Shown piece by piece: positions 1 to 4,777 of a stretch of 6,112 bases of DNA. This stretch comes from Alloprevotella sp. GTDB lineage: Bacteria > Bacteroidota > Bacteroidia > Bacteroidales > Bacteroidaceae. A program made the translations under genes and the position numbers. The stretch is taken from NCBI GenBank assembly GCA_017477205.1, contig JAFUXE010000073.1, positions 1-6,112 on the forward strand. The letters are read 5' to 3'. The notes under the pieces were generated by a model, which was not told where the DNA came from, made no database searches, and worked only from the letters and a program-made list of their open reading frames with translations. The first letter of the stretch is position 1; each line of letters starts with the position of its first letter.

Positions 1-19
1 AGTGATAAGGAGTAAATAA
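1..19 (+). CDS. 3' end of a gene, probably a secreted protein with the same tail as the 1541-2386 product (partial)
   Basis: Only five codons and a TAA stop at 17-19 are visible, reading V-I-R-S-K in the frame starting at position 2. The call rests on an alignment. Bases 2-25 match bases 2369-2392, the end of the secreted-protein gene (V-V-K-G-K-stop), at 20 of 24 positions, and the last 12 bases including the stop are identical. In both places a palindromic repeat begins about 20 nt after the stop. I infer that a paralogous or at least tail-sharing gene ends here. Five codons are too few to prove a coding region, and the match could also reflect duplicated 3' flanking DNA. Confidence 0.4.
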
Positions 20-41
20 TACTCCACGCATATATAACTTT

Positions 42-122
42 AACCACGAAGGACACAAAGATACACGAAACAAGAAACCGCTGCACATCAGAAGTTCGTG
101 TTCCTTTGTGCCCTTCGTGGTT
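42..122. repeat. Palindromic repeat, copy 1 (81 bp)
   Basis: The outer arms 42-60 and 104-122 are inverted repeats of 19 bp with one mismatch (AACCACGAAGG... against ...CCTTCGTGGTT). An inner pair, CACGAA at 64-69 and TTCGTG at 95-100, extends the stem and leaves a loop of about 25 nt (70-94). The same element recurs at 1242-1310 and 2407-2487. It begins 22 nt after the stop at 17-19. No open reading frame inside it looks real. It resembles REP/BIME-type or miniature inverted-repeat elements in form. I do not recognise a named family. Confidence 0.85.
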
Positions 123-141
123 ATTTGTTTTTCTGTTTTTT
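42..141 (+). terminator. Possible terminator formed by repeat copy 1 and a following T-rich tract
   Basis: The long hairpin of repeat copy 1 is followed at 123-141 by a strongly T-rich stretch, with runs of T at 127-131 and 136-141 of the plus strand. Hairpin plus U tract is the layout of an intrinsic terminator and would end the gene whose stop is at 17-19. The stem is much longer than usual and is not GC-rich, so this is a suggestion only. Copies 2 and 3 have no comparable T tract. Confidence 0.35.
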
Positions 142-266
142 AGCAATTCGTTGCCTACGGCAAGAAATCCTGCAAATCAGAACAAATAAAACAGAGAAAC
201 ATAAAAAAGTGAGTTTTTGTAAGATTCGGAAGGGTAGGATAAGAAGTTGCGCGTTAAAGATGGGTG

Positions 267-294
267 AAACACGAAGTCCATGAACTTGCACGAA
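267..294. repeat. Degenerate half copy of the palindromic repeat
   Basis: Bases 267-294 match the left arm of repeat copy 3 (2407-2434) at 22 of 28 positions without gaps, keeping ACACGAAG and the TTGCxCGAA part. No matching right arm follows, so this is a decayed or solitary arm. It lies just upstream of the toxin-antitoxin promoter. Confidence 0.5.
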
Positions 295-349
295 AAAATC
301 TTGTCGGCAAAAAAAGGTGCAAACCTCTTCCATATCTCTCCGAAAGAAC

Positions 350-357
350 TATCTTTG
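350..357 (+). promoter_or_regulatory. Putative Bacteroidota -7 promoter element for the toxin-antitoxin operon
   Basis: TATCTTTG fits the Bacteroidota housekeeping -7 consensus TAnnTTTG exactly. No good -33 TTTG is visible at the expected distance (about 326-331). Transcription would start near 362-366 and give a leader of roughly 70 nt before the ATG at 437. This argues against translation starting at the in-frame ATG at 317, which lies upstream of the element. Confidence 0.45.
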
Positions 358-436
358 CCAAGTAAACATCAACAAATCAGTCAGAAAGTCCCATTACGCA
401 TCCACACAATCATTTGAGTATCAAAGCCATTATCCT

Positions 437-1009
437 ATGAATAGAAATTTATATATAATAAGCGGATGTAATGGTGCAGGCAAGACGACAGCATCTTATA
501 CAGTACTGCCGGAAATACTTGAATGCAGGGAGTTCGTTAATGCCGACGAGATTGCTCGTGGCCTTTCGCCTTTTAATCCAGATAGCATGGCTATAGAAGC
601 GGGGCGGTTGATGCTGAAACGCATAGATGAATTACTTCATCGAAATGAATCATTTTCAATAGAGACGACTCTCGCCTCCAAATCATATTTGAATCTCGTA
701 CAAAGGGCGCAGGCTAAGGGGTACCGGGTGAGCATTTTGTTTTTCTGGCTTCGTACGCCTGAACTGGCGATTCAGCGTGTAGCAGAAAGAGTCCAGCACG
801 GTGGGCATAATATCCCGGAAGCAGTGATTAGGCGCAGATATGTTTCTGGTATCAAGAACTTGTTCAGTATGTTCATGCCTGAAGTGGACTATTGGGTCAT
901 TTATGATAACACAGAACAACCGCGCAAGAAAGTGGCAAGCGGAAGAAAGAACATGAAAACAGATATCTTCTTTGAAGAGTCATATAATAAAATGTTAGGT
1001 TATGTCTGA
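437..1009 (+). CDS. Zeta-toxin-like P-loop kinase (COG4185-type), probable toxin of a toxin-antitoxin pair
   Basis: A 190-residue cytoplasmic protein of the zeta-toxin/P-loop kinase fold. A Walker A motif, GCNGAGKTT, spans residues 10-18. NADEIA at 35-40 supplies the conserved Asp of the family (D37), and IETTLAS at 75-81 holds the conserved acidic residue E76. The lid region 114-135 carries RVAERV, GGH and IRRRY with several arginines expected to contact phosphate. Zeta toxins phosphorylate small metabolites such as UDP-N-acetylglucosamine; the substrate of this shorter COG4185-like branch is not evident. The frame stays open back to an ATG at 317. I chose 437 because the extra 40 residues do not resemble the family, the P-loop normally lies close to the N-terminus, and a promoter element sits at 350-357. 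The stop overlaps the next gene by 8 nt, indicating translational coupling. This part of the window is visibly more AT-rich than the rmuC side, as mobile toxin-antitoxin modules often are. The kinase fold is sure; the toxin role is inferred. Confidence 0.85.
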   Translation: MNRNLYIISGCNGAGKTTASYTVLPEILECREFVNADEIARGLSPFNPDSMAIEAGRLMLKRIDELLHRNESFSIETTLASKSYLNLVQRAQAKGYRVSILFFWLRTPELAIQRVAERVQHGGHNIPEAVIRRRYVSGIKNLFSMFMPEVDYWVIYDNTEQPRKKVASGRKNMKTDIFFEESYNKMLGYV

Positions 1010-1184
1010 GAAGGATTATTTGGAGCTGTCAAGGAAATTTGACGAAGGTCTGGAATTGGCAGAAAAACGAATGTTGCAGGAAAAGGCATTACGAGGCGAG
1101 AGCGTCGTCATCTGCGACAGCAACAACCACATCAAGCGCATTCCCGCCCAACAGATTATTGCCGAGAATCCCTTTTATCAATAA
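1002..1184 (+). CDS. Small protein, candidate antitoxin paired with the zeta-like kinase
   Basis: Sixty residues, starting inside the kinase gene: the ATG at 1002-1004 and the kinase TGA at 1007-1009 lie within ATGTCTGA. Residues 1-30 are charged and probably helical (SEKDYLELSRKFDEGLELAE and following). Residues 31-60 contain GESVVICDSNNHIKRIPAQQ, which looks like a short beta-hairpin followed by a helix. It has no signal peptide, membrane segment or recognisable DNA-binding motif. The tight coupling to a zeta-like kinase and the size suggest an antitoxin that blocks the kinase. I recall similar small partners beside such kinases in Bacteroidales, but I cannot name a family. The order toxin then antitoxin is the reverse of classical epsilon-zeta modules. 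It could alternatively be an accessory regulator. Confidence 0.7.
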   Translation: MSEKDYLELSRKFDEGLELAEKRMLQEKALRGESVVICDSNNHIKRIPAQQIIAENPFYQ

Positions 1185-1241
1185 CTGGTTCTGGAGTTGA
1201 CAAGTGACGAGCTGCGGGAACGTGCGTGCTAAAATCTATAG

Positions 1242-1310
1242 AACCACGAACCTGCACGCAGCAGCAGCCTGCACATCCAAGGTTCGTGTTCCTTCGTGCC
1301 CTTCGTGGTT
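1242..1310. repeat. Palindromic repeat, copy 2 (69 bp, shortened left arm)
   Basis: The ends AACCACGAA (1242-1250) and TTCGTGGTT (1302-1310) are inverted. The right half from about 1269 is almost the same as copy 3 (CACATCCAAGGTTCGTGTTCC). Compared with the 81-bp copies it lacks about 12 bp in the left half, including a GGACACGAA-like unit. The remaining left arm can pair alternatively with the inner GGTTCGTG. It starts 57 nt after the antitoxin stop. With copy 1 it brackets the toxin-antitoxin module. Confidence 0.8.
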
Positions 1311-1318
1311 AGAAATAT

Positions 1319-1351
1319 CCAGTTAGGAAAAATTATTTTTCCAGTTGGAAA
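1319..1351. promoter_or_regulatory. Possible operator: inverted repeat with flanking direct repeats
   Basis: GGAAAAAT (1326-1333) and ATTTTTCC (1335-1342) form a perfect 8-bp inverted repeat around one base. CCAGTTAGGAAA (1319-1330) and CCAGTTGGAAA (1341-1351) form a direct repeat with a 22-bp period, about two helical turns. Such an arrangement could bind a dimeric regulator of the gene at 1541, whose promoter lies about 140 bp downstream. No bound protein can be named. The rest of the gap 1185-1540 holds repeat copy 2 and the promoter, and I see no gene in it. Confidence 0.25.
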
Positions 1352-1484
1352 CCTGAAAAAAGCATTATCATCATACCCGGGCAATGACGCACGAAACGAC
1401 ACGATGATATATTAAACGGACGGCGGGAAACCGCAAGGCGAAATGTTAAAATTACCCCCCCGTTTTTCATCCGGGAATAATGCA

Positions 1485-1492
1485 TATATTTG
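1485..1492 (+). promoter_or_regulatory. Putative Bacteroidota -7 promoter element for the secreted protein gene
   Basis: TATATTTG is an exact TAnnTTTG match. A T run at 1463-1467 stands where a -33 TTTG would lie but is only a partial fit. Transcription would begin near 1498, leaving a leader of about 40 nt. This excludes the in-frame TTG at 1490, which lies inside the promoter element, as the start codon. Confidence 0.55.
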
Positions 1493-1540
1493 CAGCCGGA
1501 AACTTATAGCAAACTGTCACACAAAAAAACAAATAGAGCC

Positions 1541-2386
1541 ATGAAACAAATCTACCTGACAATGCTATTCGCGCTCTGCACGGTGTGCGCCAGCGCATGG
1601 GCACAGGAGCACCGTCCCCTGCTCGAAGAAGGAAAAACGTGGCGCGTGGCATGGTGGTCTATGAATCTGCCATACTCACATGTGTATGACTACGCCGTAA
1701 TGGGCGACACTATCGTTGGTGGCAAGACGTGGAAGAAGGTTTATTGTATAGGCCATACGGACATAGAAAAGGGCACACGGACGGCATACACGGACAGGCC
1801 GTACCGCATCATGCGCGAAGAGGACGGACGTGTCTATTTCCTTCGCAGTACCGTCGATACGGAAGGTGCCCTGCTGATGGATACGCAATGGACAGAGGGG
1901 GATGTGCTACGGCCGTATATTGCGCTTAATGACTATCTTGGGACAAAAGAGTCCGTTATGGCGGAATGGGACGTGTGCGTGAAAGACGTGGGAGAGATAA
2001 TGAACTGCGGCCACACATATCGTACCTGGACGCTGGAATATGTCAATCAGGATAAGCTGGAAGAAAATGGGATTTCTGTACGGCCTACAACCTGGATTGA
2101 AGGCGTGGGTGAGGAGTCGCATGGACTGAGCAATAATGGATTGAACAGTTATTACATGGACAGTCGCGGATCTACCCTAATGGAGTGTCGGGTGGGTGAT
2201 GATATTCTGTACAAAAAGGACTTTCCTGCCTTAGAGCAGCTGCTGGAAGCTGTATCTATAGTAAGTCCCGCCACATCTGAAAATGCCCCTATAGAATCCT
2301 TCGACCTCCAGGGCCGCAGGCTCACACAGGAGCCGCAGCGGGGCGTGTTCATCCGGGACGGCAGGAAAGTGGTAAAGGGCAAATAA
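1541..2386 (+). CDS. Secreted protein of unknown function with a C-terminal sorting-type tail
   Basis: A 281-residue exported protein. Residues 1-21 are a signal peptide: K2, a hydrophobic core of YLTMLFALCTVC, and a probable signal peptidase I site after ASAWA. The Cys residues in the core do not form a lipobox. The mature part (22-240) starts with a stretch around LLEEGKTWRV and contains repeated tryptophans and charged turns. WIEGVGE at 185-191 is a motif I associate with a common family of Bacteroidales secreted proteins of unknown function. Residues 253-281, from FDLQGRR through RGVFI to RKVV, resemble the carboxy-terminal sorting domains of type IX secretion cargo and match the tail of the protein at 2553-4451. 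I chose the ATG at 1541 because the signal peptide starts there and an upstream TTG start would overlap the promoter. The gene appears monocistronic, and repeat copy 3 follows its stop by 20 nt. Export is well supported; the use of type IX secretion is inferred. Confidence 0.85.
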   Translation: MKQIYLTMLFALCTVCASAWAQEHRPLLEEGKTWRVAWWSMNLPYSHVYDYAVMGDTIVGGKTWKKVYCIGHTDIEKGTRTAYTDRPYRIMREEDGRVYFLRSTVDTEGALLMDTQWTEGDVLRPYIALNDYLGTKESVMAEWDVCVKDVGEIMNCGHTYRTWTLEYVNQDKLEENGISVRPTTWIEGVGEESHGLSNNGLNSYYMDSRGSTLMECRVGDDILYKKDFPALEQLLEAVSIVSPATSENAPIESFDLQGRRLTQEPQRGVFIRDGRKVVKGK

Positions 2387-2406
2387 TACTCCCAACATAG
2401 GTTTTC

Positions 2407-2487
2407 AACCACGAAGGACACGAATTTGCGCGAAGCAACAGCCGCCTACACATCCAAGGTTCGTGTTCCTTTGTGACCTTCGTGGTT
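2407..2487. repeat. Palindromic repeat, copy 3 (81 bp)
   Basis: It has the same length and layout as copy 1. Arm 2407-2424 pairs with 2470-2487, with one G-T wobble and one mismatch; the inner pair and loop correspond to those of copy 1. From CACATCCAAGGTTCGTG onward it is nearly identical to copy 2. It lies 20 nt after the stop of the secreted protein gene and 14 nt before the palindrome at 2502-2527. Confidence 0.85.
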
Positions 2488-2501
2488 ATATTAAACAAAG
2501 T

Positions 2502-2527
2502 GGGGCGTTGCATCGATGCAACGCCCC
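2502..2527. terminator. Perfect 26-bp palindrome, probable (bidirectional) terminator
   Basis: GGGGCGTTGCATC (2502-2514) is followed directly by its exact reverse complement (2515-2527). As RNA it gives an 11-bp GC-rich stem with a four-base loop. It lies 25 nt beyond the stop of the minus-strand gene (2553), and on that strand it runs into CACTTTGTTTAA, a moderately T-rich tail. On the plus strand the tail is poor in T, so it serves the minus-strand gene best. It sits between convergent genes and may also block read-through from the left. Confidence 0.65.
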
Positions 2528-2552
2528 GTTCTGTTATAAAATTACGATGGGA

Positions 2553-4451
2553 TTACTTCATCACCTTGTGTCCGCCAATGATGTAAACACCCTTCTGAGC
2601 GTTCTGCACGCGGCGACCCTGGAGGTCATAGATAGCTGACGAGTGACGAGTGACGAGTGACGTGTCGATGCCAGTTGCCTTTGTGAGGACAACCTCAATC
2701 TCGGTAAGCTTGTTCGTAGCCGTTGCCACAACCGTCAGCGACGTTACTGCCTCAGCTGGCGTCAGCGTAGCAGCTACCTTGCTGTAACCGGTTTCAGGAG
2801 CGGGCGTGATGGCGGAAGCGGCGAGTGCCGTACCGTCATAGCTCAGGGCGATGTCAGCGGCCTTAACAGCACGGAAGGTGGCTTGTGCGATTGCCATGCC
2901 TGCGGGAGCCGTAAGGACAATCTGCTGGTCCTTATAAACGCGAACGTCAACGTTTACGTTGGCTCCGCTGCTTACTACCTGCCAGAAGCGGGGCTTCGTC
3001 TTAGCGCCTTCATCATATACGAACGCAAGGCTTACGCCGTTCTTCGTGAGGGCTTCGGTGATGTTACCTGCGTCCTGTGCGTCGCTTGTGCTGATGGCGT
3101 GACCCCACTCGTTGGCATCAAAGTCGAAGTTCACCACTTCACCTTCCACTACGGGCACGGGCTTCGTGATGGTATAGACACCCGTCACGACAGCGCTTGT
3201 CTGGTCGTCAGCATCGTAGGAGATGGCCTTTACGGTCGTCGTCTCGGTCACAACGAAGGGACCCTCATAGAGCGTGGAGCCGTCGTTGGGCTCGGTGCCG
3301 TCAAGGGTATAGAATACGTTGCAGCCGGCAGGCACTTCGATAGCCACTTCGGCCTCACCCTCGTAGGTGCCGGGCTCCGTCATGAACTTCGGTGCGGGAA
3401 CAACGACTACGCTGGCATTCTCCACCACTGCCGTAGGCATGATTTCAGGATTCTTGTTATATGTGGCGTTGAAAAGTCCCGTCACGTCATACGCTTTGCC
3501 GTCGTCGGCATAGCCGCTCATGTCAAGACCCTTGTAGAACTGCACGCGGTCGGCACCGCTGGCAGCATAGTAGCGCGTACCGTCAGCCACGACGCTGATG
3601 CCCTTGAGGACAACGAGCTCGTTCTTGTACTTCATGGCGAGGATGTCGGCCACGGTAGCCTCCACCGGCACGGCAGCTTCCTCGGAAGCCGTGACGGTGA
3701 GCGTGCTCAGGTTCGTAGCGTCACCGGCAGCGGTGAACTCGGGAATCAGGTTGTAGATGACGAAGTTGCCCTTCACCGTTCCGTTCAGTACAGCGTTCAG
3801 GGGCAGCTCAAGGCCGGTCTTGTAGAACTGGATGGCATTTGCACCTTCGCGTACATATACGATGTCTCCGTCCACGTGGGTAACCTTGGCATTCGTCAGC
3901 GTCAGGTTGACGTTGGCGATGTTGGCCGTAGCCTCAGCGAGGCTTGCCAGCGTCACTTCCGTATAAGACACCTCGGGGTTTGTGCCGGTGCCGGCTTCGC
4001 CGTCCACCTCTACGGATGCAAAGCAGAACTGTCCTGCCTTGGATTCACCATCCGTGCCATAGGTGGCCTTTTCGCCCACGGTGAACGTCACCTCGGCAGC
4101 GTCGCCAGTCCACGTAACCGTCCAGGCTTCCTTGTCAATGACAACATTGCCGACGGAAGCCGTGATTTCCGTGAGGCGCTTCTTGCCCTGTGTGGAGATG
4201 TTGAAGACGAGCTTCTTCAGGCTGTTACCGGCAACCGTGAGCGAGCCCTTTGCATAGACACGCACGTCCTGACCGTTTGCGTTGAAGGTGGGAGCCGTCC
4301 CGCCACTGTTTTTGGCGGCAGTGAACGTGAAGCCCTGTGCGGGCACAGCTACGCCGTCGCCAATGGCTGAAAGTTCAGTGGCACTAATCGTGACGGCCTG
4401 TGCGGCAGCCATCATGAACAATGCACCGAGAAGAAGTAGAGTTTTCTTCAT
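2553..4451 (-). CDS. Large secreted multi-domain protein with chitobiase-C-like module and sorting-type tail
   Basis: A 632-residue exported protein. The signal peptide is residues 1-19 (KK, LLLLGALFMM core, cleavage after AAAQA). Two beta-sandwich-like modules, about 60-150 and 500-590, share VRVY, a hydrophobic strand and L-T-E-I near the end. Two OB-fold-like modules, about 165-240 and 265-345, share a (I/V)QFYK strand (207-211 and 303-307) and an ending of NLIPEF or PEIMPT type. Residues 355-428 resemble the chitobiase/hexosaminidase C-terminal module: VFYTLDGTEPNDGSTLYEGP at 379-398, TVKAISYD, and YTI. A sorting-type tail, YDLQGRR through GVYI to HKVMK, fills 608-632. The modules suggest a surface or extracellular adhesin or carbohydrate-binding protein. 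No catalytic domain or catalytic motif is visible. Its own promoter lies at 4500-4507 and a palindromic terminator follows. A 7-bp tandem repeat sits just before the tail. A 495-codon open frame on the opposite strand is a shadow. Signal peptide and tail are clear; the domain names are by eye. Confidence 0.9.
   Translation of the reverse strand: MKKTLLLLGALFMMAAAQAVTISATELSAIGDGVAVPAQGFTFTAAKNSGGTAPTFNANGQDVRVYAKGSLTVAGNSLKKLVFNISTQGKKRLTEITASVGNVVIDKEAWTVTWTGDAAEVTFTVGEKATYGTDGESKAGQFCFASVEVDGEAGTGTNPEVSYTEVTLASLAEATANIANVNLTLTNAKVTHVDGDIVYVREGANAIQFYKTGLELPLNAVLNGTVKGNFVIYNLIPEFTAAGDATNLSTLTVTASEEAAVPVEATVADILAMKYKNELVVLKGISVVADGTRYYAASGADRVQFYKGLDMSGYADDGKAYDVTGLFNATYNKNPEIMPTAVVENASVVVVPAPKFMTEPGTYEGEAEVAIEVPAGCNVFYTLDGTEPNDGSTLYEGPFVVTETTTVKAISYDADDQTSAVVTGVYTITKPVPVVEGEVVNFDFDANEWGHAISTSDAQDAGNITEALTKNGVSLAFVYDEGAKTKPRFWQVVSSGANVNVDVRVYKDQQIVLTAPAGMAIAQATFRAVKAADIALSYDGTALAASAITPAPETGYSKVAATLTPAEAVTSLTVVATATNKLTEIEVVLTKATGIDTSLVTRHSSAIYDLQGRRVQNAQKGVYIIGGHKVMK
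2637..2664. repeat. 7-bp tandem repeat (TGACGAG)x3 plus one variant unit, inside a CDS
   Basis: Three exact TGACGAG units at 2637-2657 are followed by TGACGTG at 2658-2664. On the coding (minus) strand they encode T-S-L-V-T-R-H-S-S, residues 597-605 of the large secreted protein, directly before the sorting-type tail. Seven is not a multiple of three, so a change in unit number would shift the frame of the tail. Confidence 0.85.
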
Positions 4452-4499
4452 AGTTGTTGATTTTTAAGTGATTAAGATGTTGGTTTTCGTCGTGTGCGG

Positions 4500-4507
4500 C
4501 AAATGTA
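4500..4507 (-). promoter_or_regulatory. Putative -7 promoter element for the large secreted protein gene
   Basis: On the minus strand this reads TACATTTG, an exact TAnnTTTG match, 48 nt upstream of the start codon at 4451. A TTGG at 4530-4527, 19 nt further upstream, is a partial -33 match. The predicted leader is about 40 nt and AT-rich near the start codon, as is usual in Bacteroidota. Confidence 0.55.
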
Positions 4508-4553
4508 AGCCTTTCGCTTCACAATGCCAAGCGCGCCGCCGTGTTTTTCAGGT

Positions 4554-4596
4554 AAAAAAGAAAACAAAAAAGCGCGCATCCCCTACGGAAATGCGC
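4554..4596 (-). terminator. Intrinsic terminator downstream of tRNA-Gln
   Basis: On the minus strand GCGCAT (4596-4591) pairs with ATGCGC (4579-4574) across an 11-nt loop. It is followed by GC and a long T-rich run (4571-4554) interrupted only by single G and C bases. It begins 23 nt after the tRNA 3' end and would separate the tRNA transcript from the secreted protein gene downstream. Confidence 0.7.
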
Positions 4597-4619
4597 ACTC
4601 CCACCCTGTTATGATTCCG

Positions 4620-4691
4620 TTGTCCTGCTCCGACTCGAACGGGGACTGAGGGTACCAAAAACCCTAGTGCTAACCATTACACCACAGGACA
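4620..4691 (-). tRNA. tRNA-Gln (anticodon UUG)
   Basis: A full cloverleaf folds on the minus strand. The acceptor TGTCCTG (4691-4685) pairs perfectly with CAGGACA (4627-4621). The D stem is GTGT/GCAC around AATGGTTA, and the anticodon stem is AGGGT/ACCCT around loop TTTTGGT. The anticodon TTG is at 4658-4656 and reads CAA, glutamine. The T loop is TTCGAGT, with stem CCCCG/CGGAG containing one C-A mismatch at positions 50 and 64. The discriminator is A at 4620, and CCA is not encoded. The 5' leader can form a small GACCC/GGGTC hairpin (4710-4696). There is no sign of an integrated element at its 3' end. Confidence 0.95.
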
Positions 4692-4733
4692 ATCCGACCC
4701 GCACGGGGTCTTCCCTTCGTGAAAAGAGCGGTG

Positions 4734-4765
4734 CAAAAGTAAGGCTTTTCTTGCAAAGTACCAAA
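4734..4765 (-). promoter_or_regulatory. Bacteroidota -33/-7 promoter of tRNA-Gln
   Basis: On the minus strand TTTG (4765-4762), a 20-nt spacer and TACTTTTG (4741-4734) match the -33 TTTG and -7 TAnnTTTG consensus in full. Transcription would start near 4728 and give a precursor leader of about 35-40 nt. It begins 12 nt beyond the rmuC stop, so the tRNA need not depend on rmuC transcription. This is the best promoter match in the window. Confidence 0.7.
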
Positions 4766-4777
4766 TTTCCCGTTCAT

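Noticed and set aside
98..283. Small open frame of 61 codons after repeat copy 1
   Set aside because: It starts inside the palindromic repeat, crosses the T-rich tract and has no family resemblance or promoter. It is probably chance.
1490..1540. Upstream TTG start for the 281-residue protein
   Set aside because: The TTG lies inside the TATATTTG promoter element, and the extra residues would bury the signal peptide. ATG 1541 fits better.
42..2487. CRISPR array
   Set aside because: The repeats are long palindromes separated by more than a kilobase that contains genes, not short repeats with uniform spacers, and no cas gene is present.
2883..4370. Open frame of 495 codons on the plus strand
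   Set aside because: It lies wholly opposite the 632-residue secreted protein, which has a signal peptide, domains and a promoter. The translation is rich in His, Arg and Cys with no recognisable domain, as expected of an antisense shadow in high-GC coding DNA.
4620..4691. tRNA gene as an attachment site for an integrated element
   Set aside because: No second copy of the tRNA 3' end and no integrase gene are visible in the window.
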